Assembly: GCA_019722365.1 (NCBI GenBank) | Contig: JADFUC010001417.1 | Span: 124,001 to 188,000, forward strand | Reading direction: 5' to 3' | DNA: 64,000 bases | Source: Lithospermum erythrorhizon | Lineage: Eukaryota; Streptophyta; Magnoliopsida; Boraginales; Boraginaceae | Shown here: piece by piece, positions 23,935-37,600 of the stretch | Layout of the letters: the number at the start of each line of letters is the position of its first letter | How positions within the stretch are numbered: position 1 is the stretch's first letter | Notes under the pieces: model-generated | Database searches by the model: none | Seen by the model: the letters and a program-made list of their open reading frames with translations, nothing else | What the model was told of the DNA's origin: nothing | Made by a program: the position numbers and the translations under genes

Positions 23935-26900
23935 TTAATTATCAGGAGTATGTACTACTTGAGGATGATCTGGTGTATTCTTCTTGAATGGTGAAAATCC
24001 CCTTTGGAGCATCTTTTCCACCTCTTCAAATTGCAAGCCTTTAGTTTCCGGAACAAGGAAGAAAATGAATATAAGGCTAATGGCTGAGATTCCAGCAAAA
24101 AGAAGGAATGTGCCTGATGAACCAAGAGCTTCTGTCAACAACAAGAATGTCTCACTAACTATAAGATTTGATGTCCAATTAGCCACTGCTGCTATTCCTC
24201 CACAGGTGCCTCGGTATCGTAGGGGGTAGATTTCTGAGTTGAGAATCCATGGAACACTTCCCATTCCTGGTGAGTAGATGATAATGTACAGTGCCAAGAT
24301 CACCACCGCCAGAAATCCGATCTTGCTTGGACACCCCTGCGTGTACCATGTTCGCTTCTCTGCCAGACATGTACCTTCTATGGCATCGGTCTCAAGCAGA
24401 CATGCTCCAACCCCAGACTGATAGAAACCATACATGTCCAAAAATTAATTTGAAGTGTTCATTTACTTGAGGAATTTAAACTTGAAAAGAAGTTTAAGTT
24501 TGAGAAAGTATGATGCATGCATGATGCAACTTGAAAATCTATATATTTAGGCATTTGACTGTACACGGATAGCTAGTATAAGTTGGTTATATATTAATGA
24601 AACGAAAAGGTAAATCTATAGATGTATTTGACTGTATACACGAATAGCTAGTATAAGTTAGTTTGTACTCCGTAATTACCATTGGATTTCCTTTGTTGGA
24701 ACAGAATCCACAGCCTGGAAAGTGTTGTAGACATTTCTTGCAACTCCAAGATTTCGCATCTTTTGCTTGACTATATGCCGGGCAGGCGGCGTTTTTACCA
24801 AAAAACGCTGTTTCCTCAAGGCTAACCGGTGGAGCTGTAGCGGCCGCCCGGTAAAAAACAACAGACAACACAACAAGGCAAGTAATAATGCCAATCATGG
24901 AAACGATCATCAACCTCCTCCTCCCATATCTATCAACGAAGAACATGCTCACAATTGACCCAACCATATTCAAACCAGACGTGACAAGGGCGAGAGCCAT
25001 AGCAGTTCTATTTGAAGCGAAACCAGCATATTGCATGATCGTTGGACTGTAATACATAACCGTGTTTATACCAACAAATTGTTGAGCTATCTGAAGTAGT
25101 AGAGGAACTAGAATTTAGAATAATCGAAAACAAATGAAGTGTAAATCCTTGGATCCCTTATTATGTTTGTGACTTGTGAGTTACCTGAGCAGTGACTCCT
25201 GCATATAGTCCTCGACGTACCGCAATGTTGCTCCATAATTTCTTCAATTTCCCCATAGTGCTTGATGCACCAACAGCAATTTCAAGTGCTTTCTCTTCTT
25301 CCACAGATGATTGCATAGCTTTCATTTCATGTTCAACTTCTTCTTGTGGATATATCTTCTCTATGATATACCTGGCCTCCGATACTTTACCCTAAACATT
25401 TTAAGTATATAAGTAGACACTATTTAGATTAATAAAGTTTTAGTAGATAATATCATTTTAATTTAATAAGCATACATGTAATATTTGATGGTTTAGTTAA
25501 AGAATATATCTAATTATAGAAATGGTCTAGTAATTGAGATCCAATTGCACTTTAGTCACCCAGTTAGTCGTCGAGTATGGTTTGGTTCATAATTTATAAT
25601 GTACAATTTGTAAAGAAAGGCATAAAAAATCTTAAGTACCATACATGTTGGTAAAGCCATCTTGGTGACTCAGGGAGTGCCATCATCAAAAAGAATTGAA
25701 TAAGTGCAGGAAGACCAGCAATACCAAGCATCCATCGCCATGTTCCTTTAACCTGCAACACAACCAACAAGTTCATTTGGTGCTCAACTATACATACTCC
25801 CGGCCTTCCTACTCTTCCCTAGTTTATGGCCGGTCACATTTTAAATTTTGGCGGTTAAATTTTAATTATGATTAGTATTTCAAATTAATTGCATAAATAA
25901 ATAATCTTTGGAGTTTAACAAAAATGAAGACTTCATCCCTTTAGTTTTGAATGGTGCAAATTAATTTTTAAAGTTTCACTAAAGTTGCACATATGATCTT
26001 TTGACCAGGGCAACCATTAAACCATAAACTCAATGTGTGCAAGTCCACTACTAAGTTCCATAATACATCTATTCAATGTATTTGTGAATCAGAGTAATTT
26101 TTATCACTCACATTCATCATTTGTTGAACAACAAATGAAAAAAGAAAAAGGAGTAGTGTTTTGAACTTGTAGAGTCACCTAGATTAGGCTTTGGTTACTA
26201 TGTAACATTAGAAATGTTTTGGAAGTCTACTTGTGTAACTTAGGTGGACTAAATATCAAAAACTTTAGAGACTATATATATGTCGATTTTGACCGAACTT
26301 GAAGAACTATTTATGCAATTATTTAATTATATAACTTACACGAGTGAAGCCCAAGTTGATGAGATAGGAAACGAATTGGCCAAATGTAATAAGCAAAGCA
26401 TTGGTGCTGACAAGGGCTCCCCTGATTCTATGAGGTGATGCTTCTGAGATGTAAAGAGGACCAGTCATGGAAGCCATTCCTACCCCTAAACCAACAAATA
26501 CTCTTCCTAAGATAATCACCATTGGCGATGGCGCCACCCCCATAATCAAAGAACCGGCAAAGAAGAGAACGTCGGCCACCATAATCGAGACTTTCCGGCC
26601 GAATTTGTCGTTTATCCATCCTCCAATTCCAGCTCCAAATATTGCACCAGCAACGGCCATGCTCACTATGGTTGACTGTAAAATCATGCATGATAAAATA
26701 TGAAATTTAGTCATTACTAATTAATTCTATCTACTAGTAGTCTTTCCTCATCTGGGCTTTTTTAGTATGCAAAGGTATTGTCATAGGCAACCGACACGTT
26801 TACAAGCGATGGCGATTTTATTATTACTGTGAATAACGAGATTGATTCAATCTCGACAACGACGAATTATTTCTTTATGTGCATATTTACGATATTTTCT

Positions 26901-29072
26901 CTTACTATCAATTAAAATTGTTGGATAACTAAACAAATAAAATATATTTTAGATAATAAGACCAATCATTATGATCAAAATTTATCATGTATATACTTCC
27001 TCAAATAATATCGATATACCTTCACAACTGTATTCGTCTCAACTTCTTTGAAGTCATCGCTGATGTAAAGAAGGGCACCCGATATAACACCTGCATATCC
27101 ATAATTGTACCCTTATGATCAAAGCAAGAAATAAAATTCCTGAACTTTTAATACTCCTATATATAGTTCTCAACTTAGAAAGTACTTCCTCAAATTAAAA
27201 CCACATATTATTGTAAAATCTAACTTGTTGTATATGTATCTATTCAGATGAATTTAAGCATTCTGTATATTATTAAGATAATAATTATTATTACTTATAT
27301 TAATTTTATAATAACTTGAGTATTAAGTTAGTATTGTTATCATAATTATTTCATATTATACTTATAAATACGAAGTTCTAATTTGCCCATACTTCCATAT
27401 ATTTCATGAAGTTTATTCAATACACTTACATTACTCTATCATTCTGCCAATAATCGATTATATCGATTTCAGGCCTAAATAAAATTCCGCTACTCTGTCA
27501 GAATTTTTACTATGTGATACTCACGGGCGCATTTTATTTAGTTGTTTTTTCCGTCAAAATTATATTGTTTCTTTATGTTTTTTTCTTCTTCGGACATTCA
27601 CATTTTTTCCGAAAACAATACGCTTGATTCTCAGTGTTAAGAAAATAAAAGAGGGTACATCAAATAAGAACATGATGATCGACAAGGATAATTTGGGTTG
27701 ACCATGGGATGTCGTGATCGCCTTCATCAAAGGAACGTGGACTTTCAAATTCACGGTGAACAAAACGCGAGGCCATGATTGGTTTGTTAAATAAGAAAAA
27801 GAAAGGAAGTGGAGAAAAAATATATTATTTCGACCGCCATGTGGTACTAGACTGGATAATTTGTCTTATGGAGTCAGTTTTTGCTTCATGATTTATTTTG
27901 GCTATGTTTTTGGTTGATATTTGGTTTTCAAAGAATTGAAGTTAATCGGGTAATTGAGTGGGCTTGTTATCGCTGATCCGAGTTATTGGTTTCATGCAGC
28001 TGGACGTTGTTATCAACGACTCAAGTTAATGAAAGCCTTACACCATATCTATCTAATAATAATGAAAGTCTTGGTAATGACATTCATCTTCAAAAGATAT
28101 TTTGTTATGTTTTATTGTGACTAATTAGGAAAAATAATGAAGTTCGGGTTATTAATTTCCATCAAACAAGAGGATTAATTTATTCTACTTCGAGTTGGAG
28201 TAGACTTTTGTGCATGTGCACTGAGTTATGATGTATTGTATTGAGATCAAAAAGAATGGCGATGCTTTGGTATTTTGGTTCTCTGCCGCCCATGTTTCTG
28301 TATTTTGGTTTTCTGGCTACGTTCTTCCGTCGATGTTTAGGTTCTCCGCCGACGAGATTTTTCGCTTGTCGATGGTCCGCAATGTATTTCCTAATTTATT
28401 GTTGCAAACATATTTACTCTCTATCCAATTACCATTAGCTCGGTGGAAGCGATAGAGTAATGTTTAGCAGTGAAAGAGTCTATATCACACTGATGAAGCA
28501 TTTAAGAAGTTTCTATAAAAAGATTCAAAAGTTTTTTTAATCAAATTTTGAAGTCTTATTTTCGCTCGACATTTATCGATGCTCATGTTCCAACTGAGAG
28601 TATATCGGTATTTAACTTAAGCATTCCGTACATATTATTAAGTATTAATAATTACATTACCATATTAGTTTTAGTAATAACTTGAGTATCAAGTTAGTAT
28701 TATTACCGTAATTATTTCATATTATATCTATAAATATGAAGCTAGTTTGTCCATATATTTCATAAGTTTATTAATATAATTTACATTATTTTAAAAATCC
28801 AACGTTAATAATGATGAATGTAATGGTAAGTATAGTATTACTCATACCAATAACAAGATCCAATAACAAGATACTGAGTTCGAGTTCCAATGACAAAAAT
28901 TGGATTTATAAAAAAAAATGGTACATTATGATTTACCAGTATCATATCCAAAAAGGAGTCCTCCAATGCCAGCTGATAGGGCCAACTGCATTATATATGG
29001 CGCTTTCCATGTTGTACGCCAACATTCCGTAAAATCTACATCATCAGCCTTTGCAATTCCGCCGTCAACCAT
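23935..29072 (-). CDS. INT4: Inositol transporter (INT4/INT2 type, MFS sugar porter)
   Basis: Seven exons on the minus strand: 29072-28937, 27090-27020, 26675-26340, 25752-25645, 25391-25185, 25090-24680 and 24417-23935. All phases close, giving 583 aa, the usual length for INT2/INT4. The N-terminus ([20 protein letters not shown]) closely resembles INT4. Sugar-porter signatures are present: [70 protein letters not shown] and [11 protein letters not shown]. About twelve hydrophobic segments can be traced. A cysteine-rich loop (~residues 387-450: [23 protein letters not shown] and [10 protein letters not shown]) is the PSI-like extracellular loop typical of INT2-INT4. Family members are plasma-membrane H+/myo-inositol symporters. 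Intron 1 (~1.85 kb) contains a direct-repeat element and a SINE-like tail. INT4 versus INT2 orthology is an inference. Confidence 0.95.
27235..28792. mobile_element. TRIM-like element with ~185-bp direct repeats in transporter intron 1
   Basis: Two diverged direct copies, about 27245-27432 and 28612-28792, share taagcattc.gta.atattattaag, ataacttgagtat.aagttagtatt, gtaattatttcatattat.ct.ataaata and catatatttcat.aagttta. They flank ~1.2 kb with no transposase or pol coding sequence. A TATA-like tataaata lies in each repeat. The layout fits a terminal-repeat retrotransposon in miniature or a non-autonomous LTR element. A similar end (ttcaatatattattttatattactctatcattct) appears at 55850-55893. 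Confidence 0.55.
28805..28918 (+). mobile_element. SINE-like 3' fragment next to transporter exon 1
   Basis: A B-box-like ctgagttcgagttcc is followed by AATGACAA, as in the two other SINE copies, and by an A-rich tail ending at 28918. The tail ends fewer than 20 bases from the exon 1 splice donor. The A box is not clear. Confidence 0.4.
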
Positions 29073-29220
29073 TTTGATCAAAATTAATTATTATTCTTTA
29101 AAATTAACTGCCAATTTCTTAGATATCTGCAACAAAAAATCAATGATTAATGTACAAGCTAAGTAGGTATAAATGGTCTCATCTATAAAAGGCCAGGGTA
29201 ATAGCATGCATGCAGGGTCC
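29073..29220 (-). promoter_or_regulatory. Transporter core promoter with TATA box and RY motif
   Basis: On the minus strand a TATA-like ttttatagatg lies at about 29181-29191, roughly 110 bases upstream of the start codon. About 15-20 bases further upstream, gcatgcatgc (29204-29213) contains the RY element CATGCATG, bound in other plant genes by B3 factors of the ABI3/FUS3/LEC2 class. Functional use is an inference. Confidence 0.45.
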
Positions 29221-31856
29221 CTTTATTAGAACATCAGTATGTATGCATACGTGAACACACATAGATGCTCAACAATACTTAATGTTAATAGCCCCCCCTT
29301 TCCAATAATTTAAAAGATTTTTCAATAGTTAACTTACATTTGAAACAATATTTTATCCATATAACTTCGAATTTTTTAAGAAAAAACTCACCATTTGACA
29401 TGATACACCAAGTACTCACATGTCATTGTTTTGAATATTATGCTTGAATTGGGTGGATAAATTAAAAATTGTCCTCCATGTGAATAAATAAAGTTAAAAT
29501 AAAATGCATTGAATAAAAAATTATTTTCCGCTCAATTAATTATTTTAGTAATAAAATTGAAATATTTTAAAAGCATTAACGAAATAAATTATAAAACTAA
29601 CACCCCGTTGTTTGGTCGATGCCACGAAATCGATACTCCCCCGCCATTATTATTCCCGTTACTATCTACTGCGTATTATTTATTACTTTTATTCCGTCTC
29701 CACTCACACCCCTTTAAACATAACATTTTTCTCGATCCTACTACACCTTTTTCTTGTCATTTCGCTCCATTCCTATCCACATCAACGAAATATGGTAATA
29801 GAGAAAAACATAATTTACAACTAGAAATGAAGAAAAGGAACGAACCTTTTGGTTGTTGTTACTTCAAGATATGTTAAGTGCAAAATGAAAAGTTCAATTA
29901 GCTAGCAAAAGTAATTTAAAAGAGGAGTAAATATAGCCATAGGTCTAGCTTAGTTTTAGGTTGATTATCGGAAAATCGACTTGGGGTATTCCTTAGACAT
30001 AGGACGAGGACTGAATTTGACACATTTTTCCTTTTTATCTCCTTTTGATTTGATGCTTAGGAAAGTTCATTCAAGTAGTTAGTTACAAGATAAGTGGCTA
30101 CTCTTTTTTCTAGTAATAAAACAAATTTTAAGGCATTTTACGTTATAATCTATACTATATATAAATTAAATAGGCGTAGTTGGTTATTCGACTTCGATAA
30201 AAAAAAATTTCTATTTAATACCATTACTAACCATAGATTATCACATTTTAATTTGAGGACATAATAGTAATCTGCATAATAAATTCCATAACTTCCATAT
30301 AAGACAATAACTTCATACTATGCATATATATATGTCATAAAATCTAAAAAACCCCATTAAAGATCAAGTATAATATTTATCGTTAAAAACATTATTGATA
30401 AGTATTTCTTAATTGACACACATCGCATGTAGCAAATACTAGTATTAAATAGTGAAAATTATGGCATATCCCCAAATGTCAGTTATTATATAATTGCAAA
30501 CGAAAAAGAAAAAAATATCTCCTAGTTTTCTTAACAAAATTGTATGCCAACAATATAGAGAGTTTGTGAGATAAGTGTATAAGAAATATGAACTCGGTTA
30601 TTCAACGAAATTTTAGTTGACACGAATTAATTCATAAAGTTGCACATCTAATTCTTGAACATAGTTAACATTGAAAGTGAGCTCTCATCTTACGAGCTTA
30701 TACATGTAAGAAATTTACATAATTACACATCGTTAAATCATCCTATAAATGTGATATTTGATCGCATTTGTTCATATAAATCGTAGATATTTAAGGCATT
30801 TGAAGTTTTTTTATTAATTAACACACATTGCATGTACTTTTTTGTGGGAGAGTGATTACATGCTTTTATTTGAATTAATGTAAAAGTACAATTATATTCT
30901 TTATAAGCATCATGCTTACTAAATTATGTAAGCTCCTAAATGGGACTCGAATTGAATGTACTTTATGTCAGTCAAATAAAAAATGTTACTTTTTTTATTT
31001 AAATAATCGGTCATTCATATTCATTCATAAAAGGTAGAATTATTATATATACAATTGAATTAGTGGAGACATACACATCAAGTGAAATTGAAGTCCTTTC
31101 CCATAAATAACTAATTAAATTATAAGGCTTGATGTGATTATAAATCTAAATCCCTAAAAAAAAGACAATACAAACAAAATTTTAATATAACAATATTGAT
31201 CCATTTCATTCAATTAACTGTCGTTCTCAAGCTTCGAATGCCTTTCTCATTCGACGTGTTCGACATCTTTCAACCCGTGAGTACTCTTTCAACCACTTTC
31301 TTGTAAAGTGTCTCGTTGCATGTGAGCGTAAATTACAAATCATAAAAGACGCTTCAATCGGACAAAAATCGAAGACAAATATCATTCTTATTAAAGAAAC
31401 GTAGAGAAAATATTACACAAAAATGCCAGAAAGTTAAAATTATACAATAATGTGTAAAGAAATTAAAAATAAAACATAAAGATTAAGAATACGCAGCTTA
31501 TCCTACCGTAATATATTATTTTGAGTGTAAGAAGATAGAGATCAGGTTTAAGTCCAATATATATATATAGTTAATTTTGTCTAATTCTAAACCAGTTTTC
31601 ATTCTATAATGAAATAAGAAGATAAAAATAAAAATAAACACCTTCCAATTAAATTGTAATGTAAAAGATAAAAATATATTATAATGTAAAGAGGTAATAT
31701 GTACTTAGTTGCACTTCTAAATCTGTCACTTTGCGTCCAATTGGTTCAATAATTGGTGTGCTAATAAGGAGTCAATATCATACTAATAAAAATTAGCATT
31801 TCAAAGAACTTCACAAAGCATGTACCTATTATTGAGCCAGACCTTGTTGTACTAAT
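29221..31856. other. AT-rich intergenic DNA
   Basis: Between the transporter promoter and the MITE at 31.86 kb I see only AT-rich sequence with short unsupported open frames (for example 29509-29877). No domain, splice-consistent gene or long repeat was recognised. Confidence 0.5.
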
Positions 31857-32119
31857 TACTCATCTCTAATTTTTAATGTTTGTTGTTTAATTAATTTTTA
31901 TTTTATTCAGATTATTTGTCGCTTAACCTGTTTTATACCATATTTTGTCAAATATATCCTTAATTAGTGAAACTAAATATACTTCTCATAAATACATTTC
32001 TCATAAAGTTTTCAATTTTGAGAGTGTATTAAATGAAGCGTAAAATTATCAAATGTTCACTACTTTAAAAATAAGAAAAACAACATAAGCGACAAACATT
32101 AAAAATTTGAGGGAGCATA
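31857..32119. mobile_element. MITE with TA target-site duplication
   Basis: The left end TACTCATCTCTAATTTTTAATG continues tttgttg. The reverse complement of the right end reads TATGCTCCCTCAAATTTTTA, then atgtttgtcg. Terminal inverted repeats of about 30 bases with a TA dinucleotide at each edge and ~263 bp total length fit a Stowaway/Tc1-mariner-type MITE. No coding capacity. Confidence 0.7.
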
Positions 32120-33424
32120 AATTTTAGTATTGGTTACTAAATGAATCTAAATATTTGAATCTCTATTATCTTAACTAATTTGCATCTAATGGTTAAAAGC
32201 TGCGTGAATGATTTTGTCATTACATTATAATTTAACCAAGACAAAAAAATCGGATCAGCTCCCTTTCCCACCGGATTTTCTTTCCATAAACATTTACAAT
32301 TCCTGATTTTTTGCTTTCAAATTCTTCCATATTTTCTCTATTTATTTTTGAATTTCAATTCCCTTTCCTTTATTTTTGGATCTTTGGTGTCAGGTTTCAA
32401 TCTCAATACTATTGTTTGGGATTCATTTTTTGGACCATCAAAAACATACTTTCAAATTCACTGATAAATTCTTCAGCATTGATTTTTGTTGTAGTAATGG
32501 AAAAATCAATTGTTCTCGCTACATGTATGGTTTTTTCATTTTTTTAATTCTATTTTAGTTGTTATGTCATTTATTTGTCTAGTTAAATGAATGATTTTGT
32601 TGATTTTTCATATTTGATCATATTTATTTATTCGTAGTTTTATAAGTTTTGATATTCAAGATATTCATTTTTGCAAATTTTAATATTTTGGGAGACCATC
32701 AAAATAATACTATCAGCTTTTCACACTATTTTTTGGCCGTGAGTCATTCTACACTTGTTTCTAATCCATTTTTTGTTTCTAAGTTTTTGTGATTCATTAA
32801 TTTTTTGGCAGTTGAATTTGATGTTGTTTATATCTAGTAGTGGTTACCTACTACAATAATATGATATTTTGATTAGTATGTTATGTATTTGCAGTTCAGG
32901 AACATAGTGGAATGGAAGAGAATCTTACTGGTATGGCTTTGTCCTGATTTTAATGTATAATGTCTAGTGTGTACTTTTCATGTTTCTATATAATGGTTTT
33001 GTACTATAAATTATTATTTACTTGTCCTAAATCATAGTTTGTGATTAGTTTGTATTTATAATAGTTATGTTATGTAATGATTTGAGTTAAATAAACTATG
33101 CACATCCATTTTTGAAGGTGTATACTTTTTGCAGATTCCAACGTGCTTGGTATTGAAGACGCCCAAGTACATAAACGGCTATAAAAGACTATGTTGCAAC
33201 ATATACACAGATGACACCCAAGTACATAAATCAACATAGCATTGCACCATAATTTAACATTTGTCGAGTTTTCTATCACCGTCTCCGTATCGTTCTCATT
33301 CACACTTTCAAGATCTTTCTGCTATTTTATCTGGATAACAAAGTCCTTTGCAGTTTGGACTACTGAATCCTCATTAGACAAAACCATGCACCCTTATCCA
33401 TATCTTCTATTGTGATTATAGCCA
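32120..33424. other. Unresolved region, possible old gene or transposon remnant
   Basis: T-rich sequence with a 5'UTR-like run (32255-32530) and a short open stretch on the minus strand (33070-33420) rich in Asp/Glu/Asn. The word cccaagtacataaa occurs at about 33160 and 33219. Nothing matches a family I can name. Confidence 0.3.
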
Positions 33425-34370
33425 TGAAAATTTATTAAAAAATAATTAAATTGATTAAGATTAATTAATTAACCGAACCACTAAAAAAGCCACATGGTTA
33501 GGCTCCTCGATCGAACTCCCTAAATTTAATATAAAACCTCGTTGAACAAGGGTTTTGGAGAAAAATAGCCCCGAATTAAAATTTCATTAAATTTAGGGTT
33601 CAAGGCTAAAAATCCCTAATTTTATCACATTAAAATGGGTTATTTGGCGTAAAATTGAAGTTCTAGAAGCCACGTGGCTTGAAATATAGACTCTAGAAAG
33701 AACGGAGTTCAAAATAAAGACTCTAGGAAGTTCAAATAATATAAAAAATACAATCAATTCGTAGTAACCAAACCTTTCCCCGTTAATACAAATAAAGCGC
33801 CCATATTCTTTCTGGAGGCAAAGTAATTCCTAAAAATCAATTTGCCCGTATCTTCGCCTCAAAATCCAATCTGCTAAGATCATGATCCACTAAACAAACC
33901 AACCAATCGTAACCCTATATAAATATCCCCCATATTCAAAGCCACGTAACCCTATAACATTTCCTATATTTTCTAAATTAACATCAAAATCATTAAAAAA
34001 ACACCCGAGAACATGTTAACGATCTCTCAAATTTCTTAAGTTAAATTTTAAACTTCCTCAAATAGGAAAAACATCATGGTGTTGAAAACACTTCTCCGTA
34101 GCCTTTAACAAGATAAAAGGTGGGAATTATCGCACAAACACGCAATTCTTCAAGTTTGGAAGCAAAATTTATGAGAATCGACTAAACTTTCTCAAGAATA
34201 AGCTTCAATATTCAGATTAAAACAATAAATTGAATATTCAAGATTACAAAATTCATGAGAATTCAATGAACACTGGTGACATTAAAGCCGATGAAATATC
34301 CTCCACTAAAGACTTACAACAAATCCCCAGCATTAATATAATCCAAGGTTTTAACGCACCGCCCCAGTTC
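33425..34370 (+). repeat. Plus-oriented LTR-like direct repeat, copy 1
   Basis: This segment aligns collinearly with 49796-50764. Shared blocks are aaaattta.taaaaa.taattaaattg, ccctaaatttaat, gattttatcacattaaaat.ggctatttgg, ctatataaata/cctataaatacccc, aattaacatca.aa and gcttcaatattcagattaa. A TATA box (tataaata) lies mid-repeat on the plus strand. The copy stops aligning at about 34.37 kb, where gypsy LTR sequence begins. Confidence 0.7.
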
Positions 34371-34399
34371 GCACGCCCCTAAGGTCAATCGCCCCAAAT

Positions 34400-36528
34400 C
34401 CTCGGACACCGCAGTCACCAATCTACTGGATGACTAAGAAAACCTATGGATACAACTCAACAATATCATATGCAACTGAAAACAACACTTTTTAAGAAAA
34501 AATGATCCATCGAGGTATTCCTAACCACATAATAACAACCAAGATGTAACATAATCCGTAGAGTACCAATACATCAACAAGTATTTCAAAATAACAACTA
34601 TATTGCATAACAAGCACAATCCAACAAAAATGAAGAGATCAAGTGAGGGATCAATCATTACCCGCCAAGCCACCTAAGTCTACAAAGACAAACACCAAGA
34701 AAAGCTCGACGACGGAAGAACAAGACCACTCACACCTAGCAATAAAATTGCCGCCCTTATCATGGTGCGTAAGCCGCCAAGCTCTTAGTGTGAATATATA
34801 TCTCAAGAATGAAATCAACTTCCAATTACGTAATATCAGTACTCAAATGAATTAATATTACAATACCTACTAAAGTGGTATATGATTTTTATTCAACTCA
34901 GGTCTTAATAAAGTCGCTAGTAATTTCTATTATCATTTTCTGCTACCAAGTCATAAATTGTTACTATGTGATTATCCAAAAAACAATGGCAATCAACACA
35001 ACATACGTCAATATCACAGAAAAACTCAGAACAACATCCACAACAATCGACACTCTATCCCCACACAATAACGGCACCACAACCTCAACGTGACTAGGCA
35101 ACTCAAGAACACAACCAACTCAACATTTGTATCAATTCACAATGACTCAACAAGATCAACTCAACAACTCAATATAAGTCCGATTTCTACAACTAATGCA
35201 AGATATAATAAACCTCAACCCGCTAGTGGAGAAACTTATGCCCGCCGACATGTTTATCACCTAATCGTGTAACGAGGTACGAAGAATCACCGACCGTCAC
35301 TAAGTACGGTGGAAACTCGCTAAATCGTACTAGGAATCCAAGCAAGATACTGGACAAACAACTCAATCGGATAAACATCAACTCATATACAACTCCTTTC
35401 CTAATACGACTCTACAACTCCTCAAAAGTACCTGTACAACTCACAAGACCACAAATACAACTCAACAACTCAACCCACAACGCATAACCAACATATAATT
35501 CAACACAAATCACATATATACATATACACATATTCGTAATCAAATAGTTAATCAACACCATGGTGATAGATACTCACCCCGGTTACTATATAAAACTCGC
35601 GCAATCACAACAACGTGTCCTTTCCCACGATCAACGCTAAACAAACATCTCGTAATTATAATTACTACTTATACCATACAACTAGTAATCTAACATTCTA
35701 CTATATATATATATCATCTCATATTTATACTCCCAAAATAACCCAACAAAATCCCATTATAACCTTTTATTCCAACTTCTAAGTCCACAACTTTTCCCTA
35801 TTAATGCATCCAGCTTCCAAATACTAGTTCAAAGGTCCCAACGCTCTAATATTAACAACTAATCATCACATTTAACCATCTTTAATCTCAAATCCAATTA
35901 ACTACTCAACTTACAAAACTCATAATATCGATCATTTCAATCTAAAAAAATCATAACTTACACCTCAAAACAACCCTAATAAAAGTCCAAGAGTACAATT
36001 TCGACAATTTCCCAAACTCTACAAATCGACAATTATCAACTCTATACGATAATCTAAGCTTAAAATGGCAATTCTATAACATAACAACATCGTGCTCAAA
36101 GTCAACTCAAATTCTAAAAAGTCAACATCCCAAACTCAAGAAATACCTAAAGATCCGAACTTCTTCTTACCTCAACACGCAGGTAATTGGCTTTAAACTC
36201 TCCAGAAATTCTTAGACCAAAGCTCGCAAAACGAGGAAGAAAATGAAGAAAATCTTTGAGGGGAAAAAGATGAAGTGGAGTTCCGGCCCTATGGAAGTTG
36301 TTAAGATGAAGATTTGGATGATGATAAGGCATTGATAATTATAAAAGTCTCAAGTGGCCCCAGACTAAATATCTCAAGACTTTCACTTTCTCTCTCGCTC
36401 GGTTCTCTGATTAGTTTCGCCCTTGGTTTAACAACACCACTCTAACACAAATTAAATTTCTAAACCCCCAAATAATATTACACAATAATACCATACGAAC
36501 GCAAGTATCACAACGCGGGTATCCAACA
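34400..36528 (-). repeat. Solo gypsy LTR (same family as gypsy element 1)
   Basis: On the minus strand it starts near TGTTGGATACCCGCG at 36528. It shares ordered blocks with the LTR at 17.88-20.70 kb, for example tactcaccc...cctttcccacgatcaacgctaaacaa (about 35570-35645) and cttcttacctcaacacgc (about 36160). No gag or pol lies next to it. The neighbouring sequence at 36.6 kb is copia-derived, so it is a solo or truncated LTR. Confidence 0.6.
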
Positions 36529-37379
36529 CCGTTTGCATTTACCATCACAATCACCATTAACTACCAAGATAAGAGGAAAAAACTACCGACATATCCGTTG
36601 TACAAATCTCTTTATGATGCATGTGTCTTTCCATCATTACATTTGTAGCATACCCACACAACGGTTATAGTCTTCTCATGCAGAAGACGTCAATAAAGGT
36701 TAAAGTACACTACTTGTAAAACGAATCATACCACGCAGTTCAAGTAATCACCATTTAACCATAAGTCTCCGTGGAGAATTCATCTAGACGGATATGTTAT
36801 CTTCAAGTTTCACGGCGGTCATGTCTAGTCCTACACCTCGAAACTACTCCGGCTACTTATACTCCGTAAAGGATTGATTGGGTAGTATGTACTTTCTCGA
36901 TCTAAGAACGCTGACGTATTAAATTTACCACACACTAGTCAAGCTTGGTGTTCGATTCCAATCAATGAACACCTAACTGGGGATGAACAATCTCGTAGTT
37001 CTCTAGGCTCGATGACGATATTCGTTTCAGACTACGATCCCAAGCACCTCTGTAGAACTTTCGCTGATTGTCATGAATCAAATTATTGTTTGGGCAATCA
37101 TGTATACATATATATGCAAAGGTATAAATATATACAAATATATAAACAAGGTAAATATATTCAAATGAATTTAGAAGCTAAAAATTCATACATTGTCTTG
37201 ACAATTGAAACATTTATAACAACTGCTCCCACCAACTAACACCACTCACATACATTTATCAATCCAAAGATTATGACAAAGCATCATGTTTGATTTGAGC
37301 TGTGGGTTTAGTTAAGTGGGTCTGCTAAATTATTGTCTCAGGTCTACTTTATATTACTTCTACGTCTCCTCTTTCACGC

Positions 37380-37600
37380 ATTAATTCGAACGAGATGGTA
37401 TTTCCGAGTACACGCTGATCGGCGATGCGCTCTGGTTCCTTAGCTTGAGCAATCAGACTAGTGTTGTCTCATAATAGTTGTATCGATTCTCAATGGCAGG
37501 TACCATTCCAAGTTTACTCACGAACTTCGATCCAAGCAGCCTTTTCAGCTCTTCGGGGACAAAGAATGTATTCAATTTTCCGTTGTCGGTGACATCCACG
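37380..37600 (-). pseudogene. Copia 2 RNase H remnant
   Basis: Reverse-strand words resembling GSKFVSKLGMVPAIENRYNY match the RNase H stretch of copia element 1 (KFVSELG) in position and spacing. The frame is broken repeatedly. Confidence 0.6.

Noticed and set aside
24767..24958. Plus-strand frames antisense to transporter exons
   Set aside because: Shadows of the conserved minus-strand inositol transporter exons.
29509..29877. 122-codon plus-strand frame upstream of the transporter
   Set aside because: AT-rich, with no homology I recognise and no plausible splice partners. Probably noncoding.
33070..33420. FAR1/MULE-type gene fragment
   Set aside because: Charged residues are suggestive, but no FAR1 DNA-binding or transposase motif could be found.
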